64,000 nt of DNA from Variovorax sp. TBS-050B (GCF_029893635.1 NZ_JARXYR010000002.1:4067001-4131000); one strand, 5' to 3'. Positions 1 to 9,953 are shown, counted from the first letter of the stretch. Made by a program: numbers and translations. The notes: a model not told the origin generated them from the sequence alone.

Positions 1-375
1 CTCGGCGATCTGGTCGCCCACGGTGTAGAGCGCGTTGAGCGCGGTCATCGGCTCCTGGAAGATCATCGCGATCTCCTTGCCGCGGATGCCGCGCAGCTCG
101 CGTTCCGGCAGCGACAGCAGGTCGCGCGGCGTCGAGCCCGGCGATGCGCCCGACAGGATCGCGCTGCCGGCCAGTTCGGCGTTCTGCGCCAGCCGCAGCA
201 GCGACAGCGCCGTGACCGTCTTGCCGGAACCCGACTCGCCCACGAGCGCCAGCTTCTCGCCGGGCGCGATGTTGAGATCGATGCCGTGCACCACCGCCTT
301 GCCGCCGAAGGCAACGCGCAGGCCGCGCACCTCCAGCAGCGAGGGTTCACCGGTGCCGAGTAGAGGCGCCGTCAT
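1..375 (-). CDS. yejF: ABC transporter ATP-binding protein YejF (partial, cut by window edge)
   Basis: This is the N-terminal 125 residues of the ATPase that powers a YejABEF-type peptide/microcin C importer at the inner membrane. The visible part has a Walker A motif (GESGSGKT, about residues 37-44) and a Q-loop ([10 protein letters not shown], near residues 107-116) that would contact the permease. The ATG overlaps the stop of the upstream permease gene yejE as ATGA, so translation is probably coupled. The family is usually around 530 residues with two ABC domains in tandem; only the start of the first is seen. The assignment rests on the motifs and on being the last gene of a yejA-yejB-yejE-yejF order. 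Confidence 0.9.
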   Translation of the reverse strand, partial: MTAPLLGTGEPSLLEVRGLRVAFGGKAVVHGIDLNIAPGEKLALVGESGSGKTVTALSLLRLAQNAELAGSAILSGASPGSTPRDLLSLPERELRGIRGKEIAMIFQEPMTALNALYTVGDQIAE

Positions 376-1415
376 TTCTCGGCCTTTCGCGGATCGAGCG
401 CATCGCGCAGCGCGTCGCCCATGAAGGTCAGCAGCATCAGCGTGACCACCAGCACGCCGAAGGTGGACAGCGAGATCCACCAGGCGTCGATGTTGGCCTT
501 GCCCTGGCTCAGCAGTTCGCCGAGCGACGGCGTGCCGGGCGGCACGCCCAGCCCGAGGAAGTCGAGCGAGGTCAGCGCGAGGATCGCCGCGCTCATGCGG
601 AACGGCAGGAAGGTCACGACCGGCACCATGCTGTTGGGCAGGATGTGGCGCCACATGATCTGCAGGTTGCCCACGCCGAGCGCGCGCGCGGCGCGCACGT
701 AGTCCATCTGGCGGTTGCGCAGGAACTCGGCGCGCACGTAGTCGGACAAACCCATCCAGCCGAACAGGCTCAGCAGGATCAGCAGCAGCGCGACGCTCGG
801 CGAGAAGATGGCGCTGAAGATGATGAGCAGGTACAGCTCGGGCATCGATCCCCAGATCTCGATGAAACGCTGGAACGCGAGGTCGGTCTTGCCGCCGAAG
901 AAGCCCTGGATCGCGCCGGTCGCGATGCCCAGCACCACGCCGATGGCAGTGAGCGCGAGCGCGAACAGCACGCTCACGCGAAACCCGTAGATCAGCTGGG
1001 CCAGCAGGTCGCGCCCGCGGTCGTCGGTGCCGAAGAGGTTGTCGCGCGACGGTGCGGCCGGGTTCGGCAACTTGGCAAAGTAGTTGAGCGTCTGCGGGCC
1101 GTAGGGGTTGGGCGCGTAGAGCGCCCAGTTGTCGCCGCTGGTGATGCGCTGGCGGATGAAGGGGTCGAGGTAGTCGGCCGGCGTTTCGAAGTCGCCGCCG
1201 AAGGTCTTCTCCGGGTAGTCGCGCAGCACCGGGAAGTAGGTCTGCCCCTCGTAGCGCACCACGAGCGGCTTGTCGGTGGAGAGCACTTCGGCGAACAGGC
1301 TCAGCACCACCAGGATGGAGAACAGCACCAGGCTCCAGAAGCCCAGCGGATTGCGGCGGAACCGGCGCCAGGCGCGGCGGCCGGGGCTCAGCGAAACAGG
1401 CGGCGCATCAATCAA
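372..1415 (-). CDS. yejE: Microcin C/peptide ABC transporter permease YejE
   Basis: This is the second inner-membrane permease of the importer, a 347-residue DppC-like protein. A cytoplasmic N-terminus ([17 protein letters not shown]) leads into the first membrane segment. A large periplasmic loop follows, of about 100 residues ([19 protein letters not shown] onward), as is typical of YejE. Five further membrane segments carry the binding-protein-dependent permease signature near [17 protein letters not shown], which is the EAA-type loop for the ATPase. The only start that gives the family N-terminus is a TTG that overlaps the end of yejB by 8 bases. The stop overlaps the yejF start. Confidence 0.93.
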   Translation of the reverse strand: MIDAPPVSLSPGRRAWRRFRRNPLGFWSLVLFSILVVLSLFAEVLSTDKPLVVRYEGQTYFPVLRDYPEKTFGGDFETPADYLDPFIRQRITSGDNWALYAPNPYGPQTLNYFAKLPNPAAPSRDNLFGTDDRGRDLLAQLIYGFRVSVLFALALTAIGVVLGIATGAIQGFFGGKTDLAFQRFIEIWGSMPELYLLIIFSAIFSPSVALLLILLSLFGWMGLSDYVRAEFLRNRQMDYVRAARALGVGNLQIMWRHILPNSMVPVVTFLPFRMSAAILALTSLDFLGLGVPPGTPSLGELLSQGKANIDAWWISLSTFGVLVVTLMLLTFMGDALRDALDPRKAEK

Positions 1416-2442
1416 ACTTCACCCTCGGGTCGACCCAGACGTAGCAGAGGTCGGAAATCAGCTTGGTCACGAGACCGATCAGCGTGAACAGGAACAGCGT
1501 GCCGAGCACCACCGGATAGTCGCGCCGGATCACGCTCTCGTAGCTCAGCAGGCCCAGCCCATCGAGCGAGAACAGCGTCTCGATCAGCAGCGATCCGGTG
1601 AAGAAGGCGCCGATGAAGGCGGCCGGAAAGCCCGTGATGATCGGGATCAGCGCATTGCGGAAGATGTGCTTCCAGAGCACCTGCCGCTCCGCGAGGCCCT
1701 TGGCGCGCGCGGTCAGCACGTACTGCTTGCGGATCTCCTCGAGGAAGGAGTTCTTCGTCAGCATGGCCGTGACCGCGAAGCTGCCGAGCACCATCGCGGT
1801 CACCGGCAAGGCGATGTGCCACAGGTAGTCGACGATCTTCGCGCCCCAGCTCAGCGTCTCCCAGTTCGGCGAGGTCAGGCCGCGCAGCGGAAACCACTGC
1901 AGCTGCCCGCCGAAGACCACGAGCAGCGCCACGCCGAGCACGAAACCCGGAATGGCATAGCCGATCAGCACGATCAGCGTGGTCACGAAGTCGAAGCGCG
2001 ACCCCGCGCGCACCGCCTTCGCGACGCCGAGCGGCACCGCGATCAGGTAGCTGATGAAGAAGGTCCAGAGGCCCAGGCTGATCGACACCGGCAGCTTTTC
2101 CTTGACCAGGTCCCACACGGCCTTGCGCTGGTAGAAGCTCTGGCCGAGGTCGAGCCGGGCGAAGGACTGCAGCATCTGCCAGAAGCGCTCGTGCGCCGGC
2201 TTGTCGAAGCCATAGAGCTTCTTGATCTCCTCGATGCGCTGCGGATCCAGGCCCTGGCGGCCGCGATAGCCTGCACCGCCGGCCGCCGCGCGCTCGCCGC
2301 CCGAGTCGCGGCCCTGCAGCTGCGCGACCATCTGCTCGACCGGGCCGCCCGGCACGAACTGGATCACCGCGAAGGTGACCAGCAGCACGCCCAGAAGCGT
2401 CGGGATCATCAGCAGCAGGCGCTTGAGGATGTAGCTGGCCAT
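1408..2442 (-). CDS. yejB: Microcin C/peptide ABC transporter permease YejB
   Basis: This DppB-like inner-membrane permease of 344 residues starts MASYILKRLLLMIPTLLGVL, the usual family N-terminus. That choice rejects an in-frame start 72 bases upstream, which lies inside the yejA reading frame. A periplasmic insertion around residues 50-110 (GRDSGGERAAAGGAGYRGRQ and on) is longer than in dipeptide permeases and fits YejB. The C-terminal half holds the permease core with the EAA-type loop (LEEIRKQYVLTARAKGL). It pairs with YejE to form the channel. It lies 19 bases downstream of yejA and overlaps yejE, so one transcript is likely. Confidence 0.93.
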   Translation of the reverse strand: MASYILKRLLLMIPTLLGVLLVTFAVIQFVPGGPVEQMVAQLQGRDSGGERAAAGGAGYRGRQGLDPQRIEEIKKLYGFDKPAHERFWQMLQSFARLDLGQSFYQRKAVWDLVKEKLPVSISLGLWTFFISYLIAVPLGVAKAVRAGSRFDFVTTLIVLIGYAIPGFVLGVALLVVFGGQLQWFPLRGLTSPNWETLSWGAKIVDYLWHIALPVTAMVLGSFAVTAMLTKNSFLEEIRKQYVLTARAKGLAERQVLWKHIFRNALIPIITGFPAAFIGAFFTGSLLIETLFSLDGLGLLSYESVIRRDYPVVLGTLFLFTLIGLVTKLISDLCYVWVDPRVKFD

Positions 2443-2461
2443 TCGGAAGGATGCCTGTTCT

Positions 2462-4258
2462 TCACTTGTTGGCGGGCGAGGCCCACCAGGTCGAGAGCGC
2501 CCAGTCGCCGGCATCGTAGTACGGCGGGATGGTCGGCGGCAGCACCACGCCGGCCGGCCGATAGCCGATCAGGAACGCGTCGCCGTAGTACATCGGGATC
2601 GAATAGTGCCCGTGCGACAGCACGCGGTCGAGCACGCGCATCGCCGTGGCGAGCTCGGGCCGCGTGGTGGCCGCGACCACCTTGGCGATGATCGCGTCGA
2701 CCGCCGGATCGGCGATGCCCCAGGAATTGGCCGATCCGTTCGTGCCCGCCGCCTTGGCGCCGAACAGCTCGAACAGCTCGCCGCCCGGCGCGGTGCTGCC
2801 CGGAATGCGCCGCGACGTCATGTCGAAGTCGTGGTTGTCCATGCGCTGCTGCGCGAGCGAGAAGTCGACGGTGCGAAAGCTCATCTCGATGCCGAGCTTC
2901 TTCAGCGCGCCCTGCAGCGGCGTGGCCACGCGGATCATCGAAGGCTGGTCGTTGAGGAACTCGATCGTGAACGGCTCGTTCTTCGCGTTGCGCAGTGCGC
3001 CGTCGCGGTAGGTCCAGCCTGCCTCGGCGAGCAGCGCCCTCGCCTGGCGCAGGTTGTCGCGCAGGCTGCCGGGCGGCTCGGTGCTCGCAGGCACGGCCGC
3101 GGGCCCGAACACCTCCGGCCGGAGCTTGTCGCGCAGCGGCTCCATCAGCGCGAGTTCGTCGGGCTTGGGCAGGCCTTCGGCATGGAACTCGCTGTTCGGG
3201 AAGTAGCCCTGCACGCGCTTGTAGATGCCGTAGAACAGCTGCCGGTTGAGCCATTCGAAATCCATCGCCAGGCCGATGGCGCGGCGCACGCGCACGTCCT
3301 TGAACTTGTCGCGGCGGGTATTGAAGATGTAGCCCTGGAAATCGCCGGGGTTCTGGTTCTCGAACGCACGCTTGACGATCTCGCCGCTGTCGAACTGCTT
3401 GCCCTTGTACTGGCGCGCCCAGTTGCGGGAGGTGAATTCGCGCATGAAGTCGAACTCGCCGGCTTTGAGGCCCTCGAAGCGCGCGGTCTCGTCCAGGTAG
3501 ACCTTGTAGGCGACGCGGTCGAAATTGAAGAGGCCCCTGCGCACCGGCAGGTCGGCGCCCCAGTAGTCGGCGCGGCGCACGTAGGTGATGTCGCGGCCGA
3601 GCCGGTCGCTCGCCGGCCGGTAGGGACCGGAGGCGATCGGCACCTCGGTCACGACCTGGTCGAAGGGCTTGCCGGCGCCCCACTTGCGGCTGAACACCGC
3701 CATGCCGCCGACCACCAGCGGCAGCTCGCGATTCGGGCTCGAGAAGTCGAAGCGCACCGTGCGCTCGCCAAGCGCCGTCACCTTGCTGACTTCGGCGTAG
3801 ATGGTCTTGAACTGCGGCGCCGCGAGCGGGCCCGTCAGGGTCTGGAACGAATGCACCACGTCGGCCGCCAGCACCGGCGAGCCGTCGTTGAACCGGGCCT
3901 TGGGATGGATGCGGAAGGTGGCCGAGCGACGGTCGGGCGCCACCTCCACGTCCTCGGCCAGCAGGCCGTAGACGGTGGTCGGCTCCTCCGAATTGCCCGT
4001 CATCAGGCTCTCGAACATCAGCGGTCCGATGCCCGAGGGCGCCGTGCCCTTGAGCGTGAACGGATTGAACTTGTCGAAGTTGGTGGGCCGCGTCGGCGGC
4101 ACCAGCCTGAATTCGCCGCCCTTGGGCGCATCGGGGTTCACGTAGCCGAAATGGGTGAAGCCCGGCGGGTACTTGATGTCGCCGAATTGCGCGTAGGCAT
4201 GGGCGGCCCACGAAGGAGCCGCCGAGAGCGCCAAGAAAAAGAGCAGCCAACCTCGCAT
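2462..4258 (-). CDS. yejA: Extracellular solute-binding protein YejA
   Basis: This is the periplasmic peptide-binding subunit (SBP family 5) of the importer, 598 residues. The chosen ATG gives a clean Sec signal peptide ([21 protein letters not shown], cleavage near residue 19-21). A longer in-frame extension to 4354 would run across the divergent fabI start and has no signal peptide, so it is rejected. After the signal comes the family opening [23 protein letters not shown]. Later family blocks such as [16 protein letters not shown] are intact. It heads the yejABEF operon and is transcribed away from fabI, with 37 bases between the two starts. Confidence 0.93.
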   Translation of the reverse strand: MRGWLLFFLALSAAPSWAAHAYAQFGDIKYPPGFTHFGYVNPDAPKGGEFRLVPPTRPTNFDKFNPFTLKGTAPSGIGPLMFESLMTGNSEEPTTVYGLLAEDVEVAPDRRSATFRIHPKARFNDGSPVLAADVVHSFQTLTGPLAAPQFKTIYAEVSKVTALGERTVRFDFSSPNRELPLVVGGMAVFSRKWGAGKPFDQVVTEVPIASGPYRPASDRLGRDITYVRRADYWGADLPVRRGLFNFDRVAYKVYLDETARFEGLKAGEFDFMREFTSRNWARQYKGKQFDSGEIVKRAFENQNPGDFQGYIFNTRRDKFKDVRVRRAIGLAMDFEWLNRQLFYGIYKRVQGYFPNSEFHAEGLPKPDELALMEPLRDKLRPEVFGPAAVPASTEPPGSLRDNLRQARALLAEAGWTYRDGALRNAKNEPFTIEFLNDQPSMIRVATPLQGALKKLGIEMSFRTVDFSLAQQRMDNHDFDMTSRRIPGSTAPGGELFELFGAKAAGTNGSANSWGIADPAVDAIIAKVVAATTRPELATAMRVLDRVLSHGHYSIPMYYGDAFLIGYRPAGVVLPPTIPPYYDAGDWALSTWWASPANK

Positions 4259-4295
4259 GCGAGAATTCTGCCCAAGATTTTCAAGAGGCAGACCT

Positions 4296-5078
4296 ATGGG
4301 CTTTCTTTCCGGCAAAAAACTGTTGATCACCGGCGTGCTGAGCAACCGCTCCATCGCCTACGGCATCGCCAAGGCGTGCCGCGACCAGGGGGCCGAACTG
4401 GCGTTCAGCTACGTGGGCGAGCGCTTCAAGGACCGCATCACCGAATTCGCGGCCGACTTCGGCTCCGAGCTCATCTTCGACTGCGACGTGGGCGACGATG
4501 CCCAGATCGCCAAGCTTTTTGCCGACCTCGCGCAGACCTGGCCGACCTTCGACGGTTTCGTGCACAGCATCGGCTTCGCGCCCCGCGAGGCCATCGCCGG
4601 CGACTTTCTCGACGGTCTCTCGCGCGAAGGCTTCCGCATCGCGCACGACATCAGCGCCTACAGCTTCCCGGCCATGGCCAAGGCGGCCCTGCCCTACCTC
4701 AACCCCAAGTCGGCACTGCTGACGCTCACCTACCTCGGTGCCGAGCGCGCATTGCCCAACTACAACACCATGGGGCTTGCCAAGGCCTCGCTCGAGGCGT
4801 CGGTGCGCTACACCGCCGCCGCGATCGGCCCGAAGGGCATGCGCGCGAACGGCATCAGCGCCGGCCCGATCAAGACGCTAGCCGCGAGCGGCATCAAGGA
4901 CTTCGGCAAGATCCTCTCGGCCGTGGCCGATGCCTCGCCGATCCGCCGCAACGTGACCATCGAGGAAGTCGGCAACGTGGCCGCCTTCCTGCTGAGCGAT
5001 CTGGCGAGCGGCGTGACGGCCGAGATCACCTACGTGGACGGCGGCTTCAGCCGCGTCGTCCCCGGCATGGCGGAATAA
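4296..5078 (+). CDS. fabI: Enoyl-[acyl-carrier-protein] reductase (NADH) FabI
   Basis: FabI catalyses the last reductive step of each fatty-acid elongation cycle, reducing trans-2-enoyl-ACP with NADH in the cytoplasm. The protein is 260 residues, close to the 262 of E. coli. It opens [21 protein letters not shown], which contains the nucleotide-binding loop. The catalytic residues fall at the same numbers as in E. coli: Tyr146, Tyr156 and Lys163. The start used is the ATG preceded by AGAGG, 7 bases upstream. An in-frame ATG 39 bases earlier has no support. The yejABEF-fabI neighbourhood is common in proteobacteria. Confidence 0.97.
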   Translation: MGFLSGKKLLITGVLSNRSIAYGIAKACRDQGAELAFSYVGERFKDRITEFAADFGSELIFDCDVGDDAQIAKLFADLAQTWPTFDGFVHSIGFAPREAIAGDFLDGLSREGFRIAHDISAYSFPAMAKAALPYLNPKSALLTLTYLGAERALPNYNTMGLAKASLEASVRYTAAAIGPKGMRANGISAGPIKTLAASGIKDFGKILSAVADASPIRRNVTIEEVGNVAAFLLSDLASGVTAEITYVDGGFSRVVPGMAE

Positions 5079-5113
5079 GGCGCAGCTTTCGCCGCTTCGC
5101 CGTACCGGAACGG

Positions 5114-5989
5114 ATGGTCCCGATGGGTCGCGCCTTCGCGCTGACGCGACGCGCCCTGCTGTTCGCAGGCCTGGGCGCGCTGGCCCTGCGTCCGGCCGCA
5201 GCGCGCGAAGGCGCACCGGGCCTGATGCTCGCGGAGGTCTACAAGCCCGGCATGCCGCTGGCCGACTACTGGGTGAGCGAGAAATACGACGGCGTGCGGG
5301 GCTACTGGGACGGCCGGCGCCTCTGGACGCGCGGCGGCGAAGCGGTGGCTGCACCGGCATGGTTCACCGCGCCGCTGCCGAAGCAGCCGCTCGACGGCGA
5401 GCTCTGGGCCGGGCGCGGCCAGTTCGAACGCGCGGTCTCCACCGTCCGCAGCCAGGTGCCCAACGACACCGCGTGGCACGAGATCCGTTTCATGGTGTTC
5501 GACCTGCCGGCGCACGGCGGCGACTTCACCGCGCGGCTCGCGGCGCTGCGCAGGCTGCTGCCGATCACCGGGGCGCCCTGGGTGGTGCCGGTGCCGCAGG
5601 AGCGCGCAACCACCCATGCGGCGCTGCAGGCGCTGCTGGAGAAGACCGAGAAGATGGGCGGCGAAGGCCTCATGCTGCACCGGGGCGGCTCGATGTACCG
5701 CGCCGAGCGCAGCAACGACCTGCTCAAGGTCAAGAGCCATGACGATGCCGAGGCCCGCGTGGTCGGCCACGTCGCGGGCAAGGGCCGGCACGGCGGCCGG
5801 CTCGGCGCGCTGGTCGTCGAGACGCCCGACGGCAAGCGCTTCAGGCTCGGCAGCGGTTTGAGCGATGCCCAGCGTGAGAACCCGCCGCCCGTGGGTAGCT
5901 GGGTCACCTACCGCTACAACGGCGTCAACGCCAGCGGGCTGCCGCGCTTTGCGCGCTTCGTGCGGGTCCGCGCCGACGCACCCTCCTGA
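5114..5989 (+). CDS. ATP-dependent DNA ligase, LigE type, with export signal
   Basis: This looks like a minimal ATP-dependent DNA ligase of the LigE group, sealing nicks with ATP instead of the NAD of the housekeeping LigA. The adenylated lysine sits in SEKYDGVRGYWDG (Lys57). Motif III-like (RFMVFDLPA), motif IV (GGEGLMLHRGG) and motif V (LLKVKSHDDAEARVVGH) follow, then a small OB-fold (residues about 210-291). The N-terminus carries a twin-arginine pattern (LTRRALLFAGLGALALRP), so the enzyme is probably exported, as is known for LigE proteins. Two in-frame starts, 5114 and 5123, are possible; the second has better spacing from GGAACGG. The gene converges on the decarboxylase gene with 26 bases between them. 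Confidence 0.88.
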   Translation: MVPMGRAFALTRRALLFAGLGALALRPAAAREGAPGLMLAEVYKPGMPLADYWVSEKYDGVRGYWDGRRLWTRGGEAVAAPAWFTAPLPKQPLDGELWAGRGQFERAVSTVRSQVPNDTAWHEIRFMVFDLPAHGGDFTARLAALRRLLPITGAPWVVPVPQERATTHAALQALLEKTEKMGGEGLMLHRGGSMYRAERSNDLLKVKSHDDAEARVVGHVAGKGRHGGRLGALVVETPDGKRFRLGSGLSDAQRENPPPVGSWVTYRYNGVNASGLPRFARFVRVRADAPS

Positions 5990-6015
5990 GGCGCGCGGCG
6001 CGGCTTCTTCGCGCC

Positions 6016-8316
6016 CTACTTCGACTTCGGCAGCGCCACGCAGTCCGCGTAGTAGCGCTTCTTGCCGGTCTCGTCGATGCGCGCGACGAGGCCGTGGATG
6101 TCCGTCTCGAAGCCCGGGCACTGCAGGTTGAACTCGCGCGAGAACTTCAGGTAGTCGACGATCTTGCGGTTGAACACCTCGCCCGGGATCAGCAGCGGGA
6201 TGCCCGGCGGGTACGGCGTGATCAGGCTGGTGGTGATGCGGCCTTCGAGCTCGTCGATCTCCACGCGCTCGGTCTTGCGGTGCGCGATGTGGGCGTAGGC
6301 GTCGCTCGGCTTCATCGCCGGCGTGAGGTCGCTCAGGTACATCTCGGTCGTGAGCCGGGCGACGTCGTAGCGCGCGTAGAGCTGGTGGATGTGCTGACAC
6401 AGGTCGCGCAGGCCCAGGCGCTCGTAGCCCGGATGCTGCTGGCAGAACTCGGGCAGGATGCGCCACATCGGCTGGTTGCGCGCATAGTCGTCCTTGAACT
6501 GCTGCAGCGCCGTGAGCAGCGTGTTCCAGCGGCCCTTAGTGATGCCGATGGTGAACATGATGAAGAAGCTGTAGAGGCCGGTCTTCTCCACGATCACGCC
6601 GTGCTCGGCGAGGAACTTGGTCACCACGCTGGCGGGAATCCCGGTCTCGGCGAAGTTGCCTTCGAGGTCGAGGCCGGGGGTCACGATCGTCGACTTGATC
6701 GGGTCGAGCATGTTGAAGCCGTCGGCCAGTTCGCCGAAGCCGTGCCAGTTACGCGAGGACTTCTTGCTCGGCTTGCCGTTCTTCTCGCCCTGCATGATCC
6801 AGTCCTCGGCGCGGCCGATGCCTTCGTCGACGAGCTTCTCGGGGCCCCAGACCTTGAACCACCATTCGTCCTTGCCGAACTCCTCCTCGACCTTGCGCAT
6901 CGCGCGGCGGAAGTCGAGCGCTTCGAGGATGCTCTCCTCCACCAGCGCGGTGCCGCCGGGCGGCTCCATCATGGCGGCGGCCACGTCGCAGCTCGCAATG
7001 ATCGCGTACTGCGGGCTCGTGGACGAGTGCATCAGGTAGGCCTCGTTGAACAGGTCGCGGTCGAGCGCGCGGTTCTGCGAGTCCTGCACCAGCACGTGGC
7101 TGGCCTGGCTGATGCCCGCGAGCAGCTTGTGCGTCGACTGCGTGGCGAACACCAGCGACTCCTTCGGCCGCACGCGGCGCTTGCCCATCGCGTGGTAGGC
7201 GCCGTAGAACGGATGGAAGGCCGCATGCGGCAGCCAGGCCTCGTCGAAGTGCAGCGTGTCGACGTAGCCGTCGAGCATGTTCTTGATGGTCTCGGTGTTG
7301 TAGATCACGCCGTCGTAGGTCGACTGCGTGAGCGTCATCACGCGCGGCTTGACCTTGTTCGGGTCCACGTCGGCCAGCAGCGGGTTGGCCTTGATCTTGG
7401 CCTTGATCGCGCTCTGCTCGAACTCGCTCTTCGGGATCGGGCCGATGATGCCGAAGTGGTTGCGCGTGGGCTTCATGAAGACGGGAATCGCGCCGGTCAT
7501 GATGATCGCGTGCAGGATCGACTTGTGGCAGTTGCGGTCGACCACCACCACGTCGTCGGGCGCGACCGTGTGGTGCCACACCATCTTGTTGCTGGTGCTG
7601 GTGCCGTTGGTCACGAAGAAGCAGTGGTCGGCATTGAAGATGCGCGCCGCATTGCGCTCGCTGGCAGCCACCGGCCCGGTGTGGTCGAGCAGCTGCCCGA
7701 GCTCCTCGACCGCGTTGCAGACGTCGGCGCGCAGCATGTTCTCGCCGAAGAACTGGTGGAACATCTGGCCCACCGGGCTCTTGAGGAAGGCGACGCCGCC
7801 CGAATGGCCCGGGCAGTGCCAGGAGTAGGAGCCGTCTTCCGCGTAGTCGATCAGCGCCTTGAAGAACGGCGGCTGCACGCCTTCGAGGTAGCTCTTGGCC
7901 TCGCGGATGATGTGGCGCGCCACGAACTCGGGCGTGTCCTCGAACATGTGGATGAAGCCGTGCAGCTCGCGCAAGATGTCGTTCGGGATATGGCGCGAGG
8001 TCTTGGTTTCGCCGTAAATGTAGATCGGCACGTCGGCGTTCTTGCGCCGCACCTCGCCGATGAAGTTGCGCAGGCTCAGCACGGCCGGATCGAGGTCGGG
8101 ACCGACGGAGAATTCCTCGTCGTCGATCGACAGGATGAAGGCGCTGGCGCGGCTCTGCTGCTGGGCGAACTGGCTCAGGTCGCCGTAGCTCGTGACGCCC
8201 AGCACCTCGAAGCCCTCCGTCTCGATGGCTTGCGCGAGCGCGCGAATGCCGAGCCCCGAAGTGTTTTCGGAGCGGAAGTCCTCGTCGATGATGACGATGG
8301 GGAAGCGAAATTTCAT
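6016..8316 (-). CDS. Orn/Lys/Arg decarboxylase (acid-inducible AdiA/LdcC type)
   Basis: This is a large PLP-dependent fold-type I basic amino-acid decarboxylase, 766 residues, which decarboxylates arginine, lysine or ornithine and consumes a proton. It has an N-terminal receiver-like wing domain (residues 1-130, MKFRFPIVIIDEDFRSENTS), the PLP-binding core and a C-terminal domain. The Schiff-base lysine is Lys397 in QSTHKLLAGISQAS. The core also shows CPGHSGGVAFLKSPVG and HFDEAWLPHAAF. Substrate cannot be settled from sequence alone; arginine is my first guess from the overall AdiA-like layout. An in-frame extension to 8499 overlaps the divergent nfeD gene and is rejected. No antiporter gene is adjacent. 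Confidence 0.9.
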   Translation of the reverse strand: MKFRFPIVIIDEDFRSENTSGLGIRALAQAIETEGFEVLGVTSYGDLSQFAQQQSRASAFILSIDDEEFSVGPDLDPAVLSLRNFIGEVRRKNADVPIYIYGETKTSRHIPNDILRELHGFIHMFEDTPEFVARHIIREAKSYLEGVQPPFFKALIDYAEDGSYSWHCPGHSGGVAFLKSPVGQMFHQFFGENMLRADVCNAVEELGQLLDHTGPVAASERNAARIFNADHCFFVTNGTSTSNKMVWHHTVAPDDVVVVDRNCHKSILHAIIMTGAIPVFMKPTRNHFGIIGPIPKSEFEQSAIKAKIKANPLLADVDPNKVKPRVMTLTQSTYDGVIYNTETIKNMLDGYVDTLHFDEAWLPHAAFHPFYGAYHAMGKRRVRPKESLVFATQSTHKLLAGISQASHVLVQDSQNRALDRDLFNEAYLMHSSTSPQYAIIASCDVAAAMMEPPGGTALVEESILEALDFRRAMRKVEEEFGKDEWWFKVWGPEKLVDEGIGRAEDWIMQGEKNGKPSKKSSRNWHGFGELADGFNMLDPIKSTIVTPGLDLEGNFAETGIPASVVTKFLAEHGVIVEKTGLYSFFIMFTIGITKGRWNTLLTALQQFKDDYARNQPMWRILPEFCQQHPGYERLGLRDLCQHIHQLYARYDVARLTTEMYLSDLTPAMKPSDAYAHIAHRKTERVEIDELEGRITTSLITPYPPGIPLLIPGEVFNRKIVDYLKFSREFNLQCPGFETDIHGLVARIDETGKKRYYADCVALPKSK

Positions 8317-8431
8317 GAGCGGGGCTCCGGACAGGCAATGAGGCGCGAAGTGTACGGAATTCGGATGACGGGTTCCGTCGTCTTTTGACCCAGAATACCG
8401 TGCGTACAACAAAGAGGAGAAAGGACGACAC

Positions 8432-8857
8432 ATGGCAAATTCCACCATCTGGTGGCTGATCGCGGGCGCCGCGATCGTGCTGGAGCTGCTCTCGGGCACG
8501 GTCTACCTGCTGCTGCTCGCCGCGGGCTTCGCCGCGGCGGCGATTTCCGCGCATCTGGGCTTCGGCATGGTGGCGCAGTTGATCGTCGCGGCCGTGGTCG
8601 GCGTGGGCGCGGTGCTGGTCTGGTACGCGGTGCGGCGCCGGCGCCCGCCCGCACCGCCCACCGAAGCGAACCGCGACATCAACCTGGACATCGGCGAGAC
8701 CCTCCACGTCGAGGCGTGGAACCCCGACGGCACGGCCACCGTGCGCTACCGCGGTGCGCAGTGGACCGTGATGCAGCGCGCCGGCCGTGAACCCACCCCC
8801 GGCGAGCACCGCGTGGTCGAGGTGGTCGGCAGCCGGCTCGTCGTCGACAAGACCTGA
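8432..8857 (+). CDS. NfeD family membrane protein
   Basis: This 141-residue protein has two closely spaced N-terminal membrane segments (residues about 7-30 and 36-66) followed by a small OB-fold domain (about 78-141, ending RVVEVVGSRLVVDK). That is the layout of short NfeD proteins, which work with the SPFH protein encoded by the next gene in membrane microdomain or membrane protein quality-control roles. A purine-rich site (GAGGAGAAAGGA) lies 8-18 bases before the ATG. The SPFH gene begins 26 bases after the stop, so the pair is an operon. A weak promoter-like TACAAC lies at 8405-8410. Confidence 0.9.
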   Translation: MANSTIWWLIAGAAIVLELLSGTVYLLLLAAGFAAAAISAHLGFGMVAQLIVAAVVGVGAVLVWYAVRRRRPPAPPTEANRDINLDIGETLHVEAWNPDGTATVRYRGAQWTVMQRAGREPTPGEHRVVEVVGSRLVVDKT

Positions 8858-8883
8858 ACAGCAATCAAGAGGAGAAACGCAAC

Positions 8884-9813
8884 ATGGAATTTTCAGTCCC
8901 CATCATCATCCTGATCATCGCGATCATCTTCATCAGCCAGTCGGTCAAGTTCGTGCCGCAGCAGAACGCCTGGGTGCGCGAGCGCCTGGGCAAGTACCAC
9001 GGCACCATGACCCCGGGGCCCAACTTCCTGATCCCCTTCATCGACCGCGTGGCCTACAAGCACAGCCTGAAGGAAATCCCGCTCGACGTGCCGAGCCAGA
9101 TCTGCATCACACGCGACAACACGCAGCTGCAGGTCGACGGCATCCTGTACTTCCAGGTGACCGATCCGATGCGCGCGAGCTACGGCTCGTCGAACTACAT
9201 CGTGGCCGTGACGCAGCTCGCCCAGACCTCGCTGCGCAGCGTGATCGGCAAGCTGGAGCTCGACAAGACCTTCGAGGAGCGCGACGTGATCAATGCGCAG
9301 GTGGTCGCCGCCATCGACGAAGCGGCGCTCAACTGGGGCGTGAAGGTGCTGCGCTACGAGATCAAGGACCTGACGCCGCCGAAGGAGATCCTCCACGCGA
9401 TGCAGCGCCAGATCACGGCCGAGCGCGAGAAGCGTGCGCTGATCGCGGCCTCGGAAGGCCGGCGCCAGGAGCAGATCAACATCGCCACCGGCGAGCGCGA
9501 GGCTTTCATCGCGCGCTCCGAAGGCGAGAAGCAGGCGCAGATCAACAACGCGCAGGGCGAAGCGGCTGCCATCACCGCCGTGGCTACCGCCACTGCCGAC
9601 GCCATCGAGCGCGTGGCCGCCGCCATCCGCCAGCCCGGCGGCGAGCAGGCGGTGCAGCTCAAGGTGGCCGAGCGCGCGGTGGACGCCTACGGCAAGGTCG
9701 CGGCCGATTCCAAGACCACGCTGATCGTGCCGAGCAACATGACCGAGACCTCCGCCCTCATCGCCTCGGCGATGCGCATGATCCAGGTCGGCAAGCCGTC
9801 GAACCCGGCCTGA
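8884..9813 (+). CDS. SPFH/stomatin-like membrane protein (QmcA type)
   Basis: This is a 309-residue slipin of the stomatin/prohibitin family. The N-terminal membrane anchor (FSVPIIILIIAIIFISQSV) is followed by the opening VPQQNAWVRERLGKYHGTM and the band-7 domain to about residue 190. A long alanine/glutamate-rich coiled coil (about 175-265) then supports oligomerisation into rings. Length and order match E. coli QmcA (ybbK), whose partner ybbJ is also an NfeD protein. It is preceded by AGAGGAGAAACGC, a good ribosome-binding site, and shares a transcript with the NfeD gene. Confidence 0.92.
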   Translation: MEFSVPIIILIIAIIFISQSVKFVPQQNAWVRERLGKYHGTMTPGPNFLIPFIDRVAYKHSLKEIPLDVPSQICITRDNTQLQVDGILYFQVTDPMRASYGSSNYIVAVTQLAQTSLRSVIGKLELDKTFEERDVINAQVVAAIDEAALNWGVKVLRYEIKDLTPPKEILHAMQRQITAEREKRALIAASEGRRQEQINIATGEREAFIARSEGEKQAQINNAQGEAAAITAVATATADAIERVAAAIRQPGGEQAVQLKVAERAVDAYGKVAADSKTTLIVPSNMTETSALIASAMRMIQVGKPSNPA

Positions 9814-9832
9814 TCGCGCCGCTTTCGACTGC

Positions 9833-9838
9833 TACAAT
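9833..9838 (+). promoter_or_regulatory. Candidate -10 box for tRNA-Ser
   Basis: TACAAT lies 10 bases before the mature tRNA-Ser 5' end, which is a normal spacing for a tRNA promoter. I do not see a convincing -35 element 16-18 bases further upstream, so the call rests on the -10 alone. Confidence 0.45.
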
Positions 9839-9848
9839 CGAGGGCTCA

Positions 9849-9939
9849 GGAGCGGTGGATGAGCGGTTTAAGTCGCACGCCTGGAAAGCGTGTGAGGGTT
9901 AATAGCCCTCCGCGGGTTCGAATCCCGCCTGCTCCGCCA
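9849..9939 (+). tRNA. tRNA-Ser(GGA)
   Basis: This 91-base cloverleaf has a 7-bp acceptor stem (GGAGCGG with CTGCTCC, one G-T pair), a D-arm (GATGAGCGGTTTAAGTC), an anticodon stem CACGC/GCGTG with loop CTGGAAA, a class II variable arm and a T-arm (CGGGTTCGAATCCCG). The anticodon GGA reads UCC and UCU. The long variable arm is the mark of tRNA-Ser. CCA is encoded in the gene. Confidence 0.97.
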
Positions 9940-9953
9940 GAGAAGTCATGAAT

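Noticed and set aside
2606..5989. 1127-residue open frame on the + strand across yejA and fabI
   Set aside because: It is an antisense/out-of-frame shadow in high-GC DNA: arginine- and histidine-rich, low complexity, and it only becomes a real protein after about 5114, where the ligase begins.
8383..8410. Possible promoter TTTTGA-N16-TACAAC before nfeD
   Set aside because: Both hexamers are poor matches; noted in the nfeD entry but not called.
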